64,000 nt of DNA from Streptomyces sp. NBC_01235 (GTDB lineage: Bacteria > Actinomycetota > Actinomycetes > Streptomycetales > Streptomycetaceae). The position numbers were made by a program, and so were the translations under genes. This document shows positions 1-9,800 of this stretch, piece by piece. The notes beneath the pieces were generated by a model. It did no database searches. It had not been told where the DNA came from and saw only the letters and a list, made by a program, of their open reading frames with translations. How positions within the stretch are numbered: the first letter of the stretch is position 1; each line of letters starts with the position of its first letter. The stretch covers positions 2,790,001 to 2,854,000 of the forward strand of contig NZ_CP108513.1 in the NCBI RefSeq assembly GCF_035989285.1. Reading direction: 5' to 3'.

Positions 1-3000
1 CCCCGTGATCGGCAGGTGTTTCACCATGGCTTCGTTGCTCACCGTGTAGGTGCCGTTGCTCAGCTGGCCGTGGCGGTTCACGTAGGTCTCGGGAGGCACA
101 AAGCAAGTTGAGTTGTGCACGAGTACCGGTGTGTCGCCCGCCAGCACATAGTAGGTGTGCAGCTGCTCGATCGTGAGGTTGTACATCGCCGCGGCGCCGG
201 CTCGGGGCAGGACGCCGACCAGGGAGACATGGCCCTTGTCGGTGGTCCGCAGAGCGTGACCGGGAGTGAGCCGGCCGGCGGGGGCCCACTGGTGAGTGGT
301 GGCGTCCCAGAAGGGGTGCATGGCCGTGGTGCGGAGGGTCGAGATCGTGCCGTCGCCGGCACGGACCCTGAGGTCGACGAGGTCTTCGTCCCAGTGCACG
401 AGTTCGGCCGTGACCGTGCGCACAGCGCTCTTTCCGGTCGTGGGATCGGTGGCGATGATCTTGTCGCCGGTCTTGACCTCGGCTATCGGTTTGGTCGTGC
501 CGTCGGCCATGAGGACCTGGGTGTCCGGGTCGAAGCTGTTCTTGCAGCGGCCGGTGGAGGAGCTCTTGCCTTCTCCGTAGGCGACGCCGAGGTACGCCAG
601 GAAGACCATGTTGGTGTATTCCTCGATGGTCTTGCCCCGTGCCACCTCCTTGGCCTTCTCGTCGCACTCGCTCACGTGGTACGCGCAATAGGTGGCGGCG
701 ATCTCCTTGGCGACGGCTGGGTCGGCGTCGTCACCGTTGTCCAGGATGTACTTGTACGCCTGCCGGCAGCCCTCACGTCCGAAGCACGCACTGCCCTTCT
801 TGGCACTCTCGTAGACCGGGTTGTCCCAGAAGTCGTTCGAGAACTCCCCGATCATGCTTCTGGAGAAGTAGTCCGACAGCTTGGCCATGTCGTTCGTGAC
901 CGGCGTGAACGTGGCCACCCACGCCCGCTTCCGGGCCTGCTGACGCTTGTAGATGTTGCCGCGGTGGTAGTCGGACGTGCCCGTCTTCGGGTCGTAGCCG
1001 ACTTCCTGCTGCTGGTGCTTGCTGCAGTACTTGACGTCGTACTGGCAGGAGTTGGGCCTGGACCCGATCTCCGTGCCCGTGGGGTCCGAGTACCTGAGGG
1101 GGTTGTTGACGGCGTAGGTGTAGCCGTGCATCTGTTGTGGGTCGTCCGTGGTGAGGACCGGGTCCACGGACAGGAAACGGCCGGTCGCCGGGTCGTACTC
1201 GCGAGCGCCCAGGTGGGTGAGACCCGTCGCGGCGTCGGCGGTGCCGCCGATGAAGCCCCGGGTGCCGGGCCAGTTCGTGGGCTCGGTGCCGCGGAGTTCA
1301 CCGAAGGGCTTGGTACGACGCTGGGTGAGCTCCTGGGTGGTGGCGTCGACGGACAGCTGGGCCGTGCCGTGGTGGTCGGCCAGGGTGAAGGAGATCTTGC
1401 CGTCGTCGCTCTGCACCGCCTGGTGGCCGCCGCCGAGGTCGAAGTAGCGGGTGCCCTTGGCCGCGCTCGCGCCCTTGGGCAGGGTGACCTCGGTGGTGCC
1501 CAGGTAGAGAGTGGTCTCGGACGGGGTACGGCCGATCAGACGTTTGCCGTCGGCGTCGTACAGGTACTCCGTGACCTTGGGGCTGCCGTTCTCCACCGGC
1601 TCGGTGACCTTCGCCAAGCGGCCCTCGACGTCCCAGTCCAGGGTCTGGGAGGTGCCGTCGCCGAGCAGACGGGTGTGGGTGTCGCCGATGTCGTCATACG
1701 TGAAGCTGTCCGTGGACTTGACGGTCCCGGTGGTGGTGTCGACCGAGGCCAGCTTGTGCGAGCCCGGCTTCGGGTAGTTGTAGACGCGCTGCGTGTCCGA
1801 CCCGCCCGTGGTGCTGTGGCCGGTCTCGGTGAGCCGGTTGCCGACCACGTCGTAGGTGTAGGAGTCCCAGTAGGGGGCCGGGCCGCCCAGCACGCCGGTG
1901 GCGGGGGCGCTCGCGCAGGCCGTGGTGGACTGTGTCCACGCCTCGGTCGTGCGGCCCAGGTAGTCGTAGGCGAAGCACTGGTTGTCGGTGCCGGTGCGGG
2001 AGGTGTCGGATACGGACAGGACGTTGCCCGCCTCGTCGTACTTGTAGGTGTTGGACTGGTCGACGCCCGCGACGTCCTGCCGGTCGACGCGCGAGGTGGC
2101 CAGCCGCTGGGTGCCCCACTCGTAGGTGTTGGTCTCGTACGTCGCCTTGCCGCCGGCGGCGGCGAACGAGTACTGCAGCGGCTTGCCCGTGTAGCTGTAG
2201 GACGTCGAGCCGGTCAGGTTCTGCGGGCCGCTGACCCCGATGGGCCGCAGCGTGCCGTCCTCGTAGGTGTAGGCCACGGTGTTCGCCGCCAGCGAGCCCG
2301 CCTTGGGGTAGCCGACGCCCTGCACCGTGCCGGAGGCGTTGTACGTGGCCGCCGACAGATAGGTGCCGGCCAGCGCGCCCTCGGTGGAAGGGATCGTCAC
2401 GGAGGTGCGCAGCGGCCGGTAGAGCCGGTCGTAGGCGAGCACCTTGGTGCTGTACGCCTGGCCGCCGCTGTAGCGGATGGACTCGGCGAGGTGTCCCTTG
2501 GCGCCGCTGATCGTGTCGTAGACCCACTTGGCCCGCAGGGTGCCGGTGGCGGAGTTCTCGCGCAGTTCGGTCTGGCGGCCCTGGCCGTCGTAGACGTGGG
2601 CGAGGACGGTGCCGCGGGCGTCCTTGGTGGTGGTGGGCAGTCCGCGGTCGTCGTACTCGTTGTGGCCGGCGCCCTTGTCGGGGTCGGTGGTGTCGGTGAG
2701 CCGGCCGAGCAGGTCGTACGTCCAGGTCCAGGCGTTGCCCGCCGGGTCGGTGACCTTCGTCAGCTCGCCGCGCGGCGAGAAGCCGTACAGCGTGCTGTCG
2801 TACGCGGCGTCGGCGGCGCGTGCGTGGAGTTCGCGCACCTCCGTGGTCTGGCCGCGCGAGTCGTTCAGCGTGGTGGTGGCGGTGCCGCCGACCGGCGGGA
2901 CGACCGTGGTGCGGTCGCCGCCGTAGATCGTCTTCGTGACGCCGAGGACCGTGCCGCCGTCGCCGTTGCCGGCGACCTGCTTCAGCTCGGTCTGCCGGCC

Positions 3001-6000
3001 GAGGCCGTCGAAGGCGTACCAGTTCTGGCTTTCCACGCTCAGCGCGTTGTCGACCTTGAAGAGGGTCGTGGAGGGCGCGGTGGTGGCGGTGTAGTAGGAG
3101 GCGAACTCCTTGGTGGTCAGGCCGCGTTCGTCATAGAAGGTGTCCGTCAGGAGCGTGCCGCCGTTCGGCCCCGGGGCCTGGGTCTGGCGGGGGCGCAGGA
3201 GGCCGTCGTAGAGGACGTACGAGGTGTCCTGGGCGCCGCTGTTGCCGATGGTTTTGGTGCCGATCGCGATCGGCTTGCCGTCGGTGATGGTGTACGTGAA
3301 CTCGTAGCTCGGCGTCTGGCTGGTGGTCCGGTCCGGGAGCCACACCTTGGTGTTGCGGCCCAGCGCGTCGTACGCGTACGTGGTGACCTTGCCGTTGGTG
3401 TCGGTCTGGGTCAGCGGCAGGCCGCGCAGGGCCTCGAAGGTCTGCGAGGTGGTCGTGGCGGTGCTGCTGTCGCCCGGGGTGACGGGCGGCATGGTGACCG
3501 TGGAGCCGGTGGCGAAGCCCGTGGTGGGGGTGAACGCCGTGGTGGTGGTGCGGCCGTCGGTGCGGGCGGTCCGGGTGAGCGTGCCGCCAGAGGTGACCGT
3601 GACGTCCGCGGCCAGGTCCGTGGAGGTGAGCATGCGGCCGTAGGAGTCGAACGTGGAGCCCGACTCGAGGTAGACGGCCGTGGTCCCGTCGTACTTCTTG
3701 AGCTTGGCGACGCGGGTGGCGTCCCCCTTCGTGGCCGCCGCGCCGTAGGCGCCGCCGTCATAGGCGGTGCGGGTGTCGGCGAGGACGTCGGCGGGGCGGC
3801 TGGTGGTGGCGCCGCACGCCTTGGCCACCGTCTCGACGCGCACCGGGGTGTTGAGGACGGCGCTGCCGGCGACGTAGGTGGTGCGGGTGCACTGGTCGTC
3901 GGCGGCGGTGCCGGTGTCACCGGCGTCGTCGGTCTGGGTGACCAGGCCGGTCGCCGCGTCGAAGGTGTCGGTGGTGGAGGTGGTCCGCCAGGAGGCGCCC
4001 GCCCCGTCGTCCAGGGAGGTCCAGGTCCTGGTGTTCTCGGTGCCGCTGAAGTCGGCGGTGACGGTGCCCCAGTCACGGACCTTCTTCGCGGTCTCCTTGT
4101 GCCAGGGGCGGCTCACCGTCTTGGAGAGCACCTTGCCGCCGGGACCGGAGTAGTTGACGGTCCTGTAGGCGAACCCGGCCGCCGAGGAGTGGTCCGTGAT
4201 CGGGTCGCCCTCGCCGGAGCCCAGGGTGACGCTGACGTCCTTGGTGCCGCCGCTGGTGGTCTTGCGGTCGCCGTCCATGCCGCGCAGGAAGTAGGTGTCG
4301 GTCTGCGACTTCATGGCCGACGCGCCGCCCTGGCCGCCGGTGCGCACCCGTACGTGGCCGTAGCCGCGCCAGTCGGACCAGGTCTTGAACTTGTCCTTGG
4401 TCATGCCGTCGGCGTCGTCGTAGTGCCAGGCCGCGCCGTCCAGGTAGTCGTACATGGTGACCTGGTCGGGGGCGCCGCCGGTGCGGTCGGTGGAGGTGAC
4501 CGTGTCCACGACGTACTTGTTGAACCACTGCCGTTCGGGGTCGGTGGTGGAGCTGCCGCCGATGTACTGCGGGAAGCAGCGGGTGGTGTTGGTCTCCGGG
4601 GTGGGCAGCGCGTCCGCGTCGCACACCGGGGCCGAGTAGCCGACGTCGATCTGGCCGCCGGACTCGTCGGCGACGCTGGAGAGGCGGGCCTTGATGAAGG
4701 GGGCCCAGCCGTCGCCCGTCCTGTCGAGCCGGTTGGCGAGCTGGGTGTAGGCGAAGGTGACCTTCGGCAGGGTGATCGAGGACGTGCCGTCGTAACCGGT
4801 GCGCTGAATGGAGTCGAGCAGCAGCTGGTAGTCGATGTCCGCCTGGCCCCAGCGATGGGCGAGCTTGTAGCCGTCGACCTTGCTGTAGGCGCCGGAGACG
4901 AGGACCTCCGTGCTGACGTCGGTCAGCCGTTTGCGGGTGAAGAACGCCGGGGAGGAGCGGCCGTTGTCACAGTCGGTGCCCGCGTCGCAGTTCAGGTCCC
5001 AGGGGGTGTCGTACCAGTAGAACGCGTCCTTGCTGATCGAGGAGCAGTCGGTGTTGGCGTCCGGGATGCAGCGCTCGGAGCTGGTGAAGTCGACTTTGGC
5101 GAGCGCCTTCGTCGAGTACATGGCCGTGGACTTCAGGCCGTACTCGATGCGGTCCAGGGTGCCGCCGCGGACGTAGGGGGTGTCGTCGGCCGCCTTGAGG
5201 TTGCGGCCGTAGGAGTTGGTCTCCTTGTCGTAGTAGTAGGCGACGGCGTTGCCGTGCGTGTCCACGACGTAGTCCAGGTTCCAGCGCCAGCCCTGCTGGC
5301 ACCAGGAGTCCGCGAAGGCGGTGGCGTGGCAGGGTTCGCCGGAGTCGTCGCCGTAGACGGGGGCGGTCCAGGCGGAGTCGGTGGTCTCGTTGCCGCTCGC
5401 CCAGCCGGGCAGCCGGTTGTAGCCGAAGTAGTACTGGGTTCCGTCGGGGGTCGTCACCCGCCAGTACTCGTCGCCTCGGGCGCCGTTGGAGCGGACGTCA
5501 CCGGTGGAGCCGTAGATCCGGTCGACCTTGGTGCCGTCGTCGTCCTTCAGTTTCCAGGAGTTGGTTCCGTTCGGCACCAACTCGCCCCCGGAGCCGTTCA
5601 GTTGCAGTACGGCGTTGTCGTAGCCCCAGCACAGGTCGCCGGGCTCGTTGCCGTCCGCGTTCTTGACGTCGTCGTCGGAGCAGCTCTTGTAGCGGCGCTC
5701 GATGTAGCCGGGCGACAGGTCGAAGCCGTCGCCGACCCAGGAGGACTGGTTGTTGGTGTTGCCGGTGCGGCCGTCGACCCCGCCGGAGGAGTACGACAGC
5801 GAGAGCTTGGGGGCGAGCCCGCCCGGTACCTGGGGCACCGCCATGGGGTACGACCATGCGAAGGAGCCGCTGTTGAGGTCGGTGCTCCAGTTCGCGGACG
5901 CGGACAGGGAGGTGGCCTTGAAGTCGCCCAGACCGCTGCCGGAGTCGGCGACCGCGGCGAGCACGGTGGCCGAGGAGGCGCTGAGGGTGACCGCCTTCGC

Positions 6001-6702
6001 GGTCAGGGTCTTCGTCTCGGGGTCGTTGACCGTGGCGACCGGCTTGGTGGTGCGGCAGCGTGCCTGCTGCGGGGTGCTCAGCACACAGGCGGGCAGTTCG
6101 ACGAGCCGCAGCCGGTCGGCGTAACCGCCGCCGTACGCCCCCGCGAAGGAGGAGTAGTCCAGGCCCGCCCGGACCTGGCCGGCGTCCTTCGCGCTGCCGG
6201 CGTGCAGCGTGAAGACGGGCCCGTTCACACCGGCCTTCCTGGCGAACGCCCGGTCGAGGACGCGGGCGGCGACCGTGCCGGTGGCGGCCTTCTTGGCGTT
6301 CTTGGCGCCCTGGACCCGCGCGTCGAGCGTCAGGGGCAGGCCCTTGACCCGGGGCGCGGGCTTCGTCGCCGCGGTGGCCGCCGTCTTCGACAGGTCCACC
6401 GTCGCCGCGCCGGGCTTCGGCCAGGCGGTGGCCGGGGCTTCCTGCGGGGTGCGGGGGGTCTTCATGACCTTGCGCGGCACGGCCTTGCCCGCCGGGCCGC
6501 CGGCGAGCGACTTCTCGGCGGCGGGCAGTGCGGGCTTGTGCCAGCCGTCGGCGAGCGCCGGGGCGGCGACGCCCTGGAGCAGGGTCGCGGTCATCACCGT
6601 GGCCGTGGCCAGGGCGATCTTGCGTCGTGGGGTGCGCAGCGGTCGTCGTGGGGTGCGCAGCTGTCGGAGAAGGCGGAGAAGTCCGCGTGGTTCAGGTCTC
6701 AT
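1..6702 (-). CDS. Exported RHS/YD-repeat polymorphic toxin with Hint domain (3' end outside window)
   Basis: 2234 codons are visible and the frame is open to base 1, so the C-terminal toxin tip is missing. An Arg-rich n-region and a hydrophobic core ending ALADG around residues 30-52 look like an export signal. A SpvB-like barrel segment (SYSSGGVDGRTG) lies near residue 290, many YD repeats span about 1100-1800, and the RHS-associated core (GLTHLGAREYDPATGRFLSVDP) lies near 1815-1850. A Hint/pre-toxin domain spans about 2054-2197, from FDPDTQVLMADG to VLVHN. Only 37 residues follow it in the window. In this family the RHS barrel encapsulates the toxin and Hint releases the tip; this is inferred here. 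ATG 6702 was chosen because GAGGG lies 6 bases upstream; in-frame ATG 6708 would abut that site. It lies downstream of the LamG gene, across a hairpin. The toxin type and any immunity gene are unseen. Confidence 0.9.
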   Translation of the reverse strand, partial: MRPEPRGLLRLLRQLRTPRRPLRTPRRKIALATATVMTATLLQGVAAPALADGWHKPALPAAEKSLAGGPAGKAVPRKVMKTPRTPQEAPATAWPKPGAATVDLSKTAATAATKPAPRVKGLPLTLDARVQGAKNAKKAATGTVAARVLDRAFARKAGVNGPVFTLHAGSAKDAGQVRAGLDYSSFAGAYGGGYADRLRLVELPACVLSTPQQARCRTTKPVATVNDPETKTLTAKAVTLSASSATVLAAVADSGSGLGDFKATSLSASANWSTDLNSGSFAWSYPMAVPQVPGGLAPKLSLSYSSGGVDGRTGNTNNQSSWVGDGFDLSPGYIERRYKSCSDDDVKNADGNEPGDLCWGYDNAVLQLNGSGGELVPNGTNSWKLKDDDGTKVDRIYGSTGDVRSNGARGDEYWRVTTPDGTQYYFGYNRLPGWASGNETTDSAWTAPVYGDDSGEPCHATAFADSWCQQGWRWNLDYVVDTHGNAVAYYYDKETNSYGRNLKAADDTPYVRGGTLDRIEYGLKSTAMYSTKALAKVDFTSSERCIPDANTDCSSISKDAFYWYDTPWDLNCDAGTDCDNGRSSPAFFTRKRLTDVSTEVLVSGAYSKVDGYKLAHRWGQADIDYQLLLDSIQRTGYDGTSSITLPKVTFAYTQLANRLDRTGDGWAPFIKARLSSVADESGGQIDVGYSAPVCDADALPTPETNTTRCFPQYIGGSSTTDPERQWFNKYVVDTVTSTDRTGGAPDQVTMYDYLDGAAWHYDDADGMTKDKFKTWSDWRGYGHVRVRTGGQGGASAMKSQTDTYFLRGMDGDRKTTSGGTKDVSVTLGSGEGDPITDHSSAAGFAYRTVNYSGPGGKVLSKTVSRPWHKETAKKVRDWGTVTADFSGTENTRTWTSLDDGAGASWRTTSTTDTFDAATGLVTQTDDAGDTGTAADDQCTRTTYVAGSAVLNTPVRVETVAKACGATTSRPADVLADTRTAYDGGAYGAAATKGDATRVAKLKKYDGTTAVYLESGSTFDSYGRMLTSTDLAADVTVTSGGTLTRTARTDGRTTTTAFTPTTGFATGSTVTMPPVTPGDSSTATTTSQTFEALRGLPLTQTDTNGKVTTYAYDALGRNTKVWLPDRTTSQTPSYEFTYTITDGKPIAIGTKTIGNSGAQDTSYVLYDGLLRPRQTQAPGPNGGTLLTDTFYDERGLTTKEFASYYTATTAPSTTLFKVDNALSVESQNWYAFDGLGRQTELKQVAGNGDGGTVLGVTKTIYGGDRTTVVPPVGGTATTTLNDSRGQTTEVRELHARAADAAYDSTLYGFSPRGELTKVTDPAGNAWTWTYDLLGRLTDTTDPDKGAGHNEYDDRGLPTTTKDARGTVLAHVYDGQGRQTELRENSATGTLRAKWVYDTISGAKGHLAESIRYSGGQAYSTKVLAYDRLYRPLRTSVTIPSTEGALAGTYLSAATYNASGTVQGVGYPKAGSLAANTVAYTYEDGTLRPIGVSGPQNLTGSTSYSYTGKPLQYSFAAAGGKATYETNTYEWGTQRLATSRVDRQDVAGVDQSNTYKYDEAGNVLSVSDTSRTGTDNQCFAYDYLGRTTEAWTQSTTACASAPATGVLGGPAPYWDSYTYDVVGNRLTETGHSTTGGSDTQRVYNYPKPGSHKLASVDTTTGTVKSTDSFTYDDIGDTHTRLLGDGTSQTLDWDVEGRLAKVTEPVENGSPKVTEYLYDADGKRLIGRTPSETTLYLGTTEVTLPKGASAAKGTRYFDLGGGHQAVQSDDGKISFTLADHHGTAQLSVDATTQELTQRRTKPFGELRGTEPTNWPGTRGFIGGTADAATGLTHLGAREYDPATGRFLSVDPVLTTDDPQQMHGYTYAVNNPLRYSDPTGTEIGSRPNSCQYDVKYCSKHQQQEVGYDPKTGTSDYHRGNIYKRQQARKRAWVATFTPVTNDMAKLSDYFSRSMIGEFSNDFWDNPVYESAKKGSACFGREGCRQAYKYILDNGDDADPAVAKEIAATYCAYHVSECDEKAKEVARGKTIEEYTNMVFLAYLGVAYGEGKSSSTGRCKNSFDPDTQVLMADGTTKPIAEVKTGDKIIATDPTTGKSAVRTVTAELVHWDEDLVDLRVRAGDGTISTLRTTAMHPFWDATTHQWAPAGRLTPGHALRTTDKGHVSLVGVLPRAGAAAMYNLTIEQLHTYYVLAGDTPVLVHNSTCFVPPETYVNRHGQLSNGTYTVSNEAMVKHLPITG
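6623..6660 (-). repeat. In-frame 21 bp direct duplication in the signal-peptide n-region
   Basis: A 17-base unit (CGTCGTGGGGTGCGCAG on the plus strand) occurs at 6623-6639 and again at 6644-6660, with a period of 21 bp. It encodes LRTPRRP followed by LRTPRRK in the n-region of the RHS protein, which lengthens the basic stretch before the hydrophobic core without changing frame. Confidence 0.8.
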
Positions 6703-6791
6703 GGTCATCCCTCGTAGTCCCCTGGCGCCGCACCGGGTGCCGCGGGCGCTCGGCGGCGCGGCGGCACGGCGGGGTGTGTGGAGCGGGGTCG

Positions 6792-6840
6792 TCCCCGCGA
6801 CGCCCGGCCCGTTCCCTCAGGGGTCGGGCGTCGCAGGGGA
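6792..6840 (-). terminator. Hairpin between the LamG and RHS genes
   Basis: Ten-base arms GCGACGCCCG (6797-6806) and CGGGCGTCGC (6825-6834) pair perfectly, and a further TCCCC/GGGGA pairs outside a one-base bulge. It lies 18-66 bases after the LamG stop on the minus strand, so it probably terminates or attenuates transcription before the RHS gene. No T-tract follows, as is usual in Streptomyces. Confidence 0.6.
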
Positions 6841-6857
6841 TGGGTGGACGGACGGGA

Positions 6858-9800
6858 TCAGTCGTCGCCGGGCACGACGGTCGCCACGCCCGGCATGCCG
6901 ACGGCGAGCCGGCTGATCTGCGCGTCGCTCAGCGCACCCTGGAAGGTCCACAGGTCGGACACGGTGCCGGGGAAGTACTCGCCCCAGGTGCTGGTACCGG
7001 TCTTGGCGCGGCCGAGCTGGAGGTTCTGCGCGGCCCTGAACGTCACGACGTTCTCGCCGGACGAGTCGATGTCCGTGCAGAGCGCCACATCGGGTTCGCC
7101 GTCCTCGTCGGTGTCGGCGCAGGCGACGTCCTGGAGCTCGCCGTTGACGTAGAGCCGCAGGTCGCGGGCGAACCCGTCGTAGACGACCGCCAGATGGGTC
7201 CAGTCCTGGACGCTGTAGAACTGTCCGTTCTCCACCTGGGTGGCCGTGGCGCTGCTGCTGTCGGCGTCGGCGGTCTCGATGCGCCAGCGTCCCGGGTCGG
7301 CGTCCCCGGAGCCGGGCACGTAGCGGACCGCGAAGGCGCTCTTGGTCGTGCCGGGCGCGCTGAGCAGGGTGACGTTCCCGGTGGGCTGGGCCGCCGCCTG
7401 GACGAAGCCGCTGACGGTGAAGCTGGCGCTGGTGTCGACCGTCGGGACGCCGGTCGCGGTGGCGGCGTAGTCGTCGACGCCGTCCAGCGTCAGGCCGCCG
7501 TCCACCCAGCCGGATCCGGTCGCTGCCCCGTTGTACAGGGTCATGCCGGCGCCGGTGGCGGAGTCGTCCGGGGTGACCTGCGGGCTGCCTGCGGCCGACT
7601 CGAACTTCCAGCGGGCGCCGACCAGCGGACGCTGCTTGAAGAGTTGGCGCACCTCGTCGCCGGACACGGCCCGGTCGTACAGCCGGACGTCGTCCGTGTC
7701 GCCCTTGAGGGGGCTGCTCACGGCGCCGGCCGTGGTGAGCCCGGTGCCGATGGTGAGCGGTCCCTCGGACGACCAGCGGGCGGTGTAGGCGGTGCTGGCC
7801 TGCAGGACGCCGTTGACGTAGAGCAGGAGCTTGCCGGCGTCGGCGTCGTAGACGCCCACCACCTGGTTCCACTCGCCGAACCGGCCCGCCGCGCAGTTGG
7901 TGTTGGCCGCGCAGACGGTCTGGGTGGCGCGGACCAGGGCCGCGTCCGAAGTGTCGGCCTCCGGCCGGGTGAAGACCCAGCCGCCCAGTGCCGAGGAGTG
8001 GTAGAGCTCGAAACTCCTTCGCACGGAGCCGAGTTGGGAGACCGCGATCATGGACCGGGCTTCCTTGTCCTTGGGCAGCCGCACCCAGGCCGAGACCGCG
8101 AAGCTCTGGTAGGTGTCCAGGACCGGGCGGCCGGTGGTGGCGTAGTCGTCCACGCCGTCGAACGACAGGGCGCGTCCGTTGACACCGGTGGTGCCGGCGG
8201 TGGCACCGCCCTTGAGCACGGCGTCGGTGGCCTGGCCGCGGCCGGTCACCGCGGTGGCGGCGGTGTCGGTCTCGTCCAGCGGCCAGACCAGCTTGGCCGG
8301 ACGGCCCGTGTCGACCGGCTGCTTGGCCGCGAGCTTGGTGACCTGGGCGTCCGTGAGCTGGTAGTCGAACAGCTGGACCTCGTCGAGCGAGCCGGGGAAG
8401 AAGTCGGCGAGCGAGCCGTAGTGCCTGGCCGCGCCCAGGACGGTGCCGCCCCGGGCGTCCCAGGGGGTGGTGAAGGCGGCGCTGCCGACGAGCTTGCCGG
8501 CCACGTACAGCTTGATCTGGTGGTTGGGGTTGTCGAAGACACCGACCAGGTTGGTCCACTCGCCCAGTCGGGCCGTGGTGCACGCGGTGTCGCCGGTGGC
8601 GCAGGCGGGCTGGACCGCCCGGGAGGCCGTGCCGCCGGAGGAGGCGTCGTCGGCGTGCCGCAGGAAGACCCAGCCGCCCAGTGACGAGGAGTAGTAGATC
8701 TCGAAGCCGCTGTGGTTCTGGCCGGGCTGGGACAGCGCGACGCCGGGGTGGCCCGGGTCGGTGCCGGGCAGCTTGGCCCACAGCGACACCGAGAAGCTCT
8801 TGCCTGTGTTGAGCACCGGCGAGTCGGTGGCTGCGTAGTCGTCTGCGCCGTCGAAGGACAGGCCGGCTCCGGAGACGCCCGGCCCGCCGGGCGTGGGCCC
8901 GTGCAGGGTGGCCGGCCAGTCGCCGCCCGCTCCGGCCGCCGCGCTCGCCCCGGCGTTCTCGTCCATCTGCCAGGCCAGCCGCTCGGGTTGGCCGGAGCGG
9001 ACCCGGAAGGTGTAGGTGGTGGGTTCGGAGCCGTTGCCGGCCGCGTCGAAGGCCTGCGCGGTGATGAAGTTGACGCCCGGCCTGGTCGGCATGAACGTGA
9101 TCGTCTTGACACCGCCGCCCGAGGTGGTCAGGACGTTGGCGCTGCTGGGAGCCGCGTTGACGCCGAACCAGTACTTGGTGACGTCGGTGGAGGTGGTGTC
9201 GACGGAGAAGGTGCCGTACCGCCCGACGCCGTCCCACCAGGGGTCGTCCGGGTCCTCGGGGTCGGACGCCCCGTACTGCGCGGAGCTGATCGTCGGTCCG
9301 ACCGGCACGGAGGTGTCGTACATGAAGTGGCAGCCGTGCGCGCCGGTGTAGCTCCAGGCGGACCACTGGGCGCCGTCGTAGGAGCGGACGTGCCAGTCGA
9401 CGTGCTTGTTCTTGGGGATGGTGCTGGGCAGCGGGAGCGAGAAGTCGGAGCCGCTCTTCTTGCTGGTGGTCCTGGCGGAGGTCCAGTGGGCCTTCCAGCC
9501 GGCGCCGTCACCGGCGTCCCAGGACGCCTGGAACTGCACGGAGACGGCGTCCCCGTCGGGGTCCTTGACGTCGTTGGCGCGGATCGTCGCGGCGGAGCGG
9601 ATGCGGACCATCTTGTCGGAGGCCACGCAGGGGCCGCCCGGGCTCATGGTGAGCTGGGAGAGGGTGATCTTGGTCGGCGCGCGGTTGTACCGCACCCGCA
9701 GGTAGGCGTCGTCCGAGAACCGCTTCCAGGTGTAGCGGTCACCCTCGTCGCTGGCGCGCATGCCGAGGGTGATGGTCGACCACTTCTTGGCGGCGGCGGT

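Noticed and set aside
115..6717. A 2200-codon open frame on the plus strand opposite the RHS gene
   Set aside because: It is low-complexity Gly/Val/Arg sequence caused by high GC at third positions of the real minus-strand gene; no domain is recognisable.
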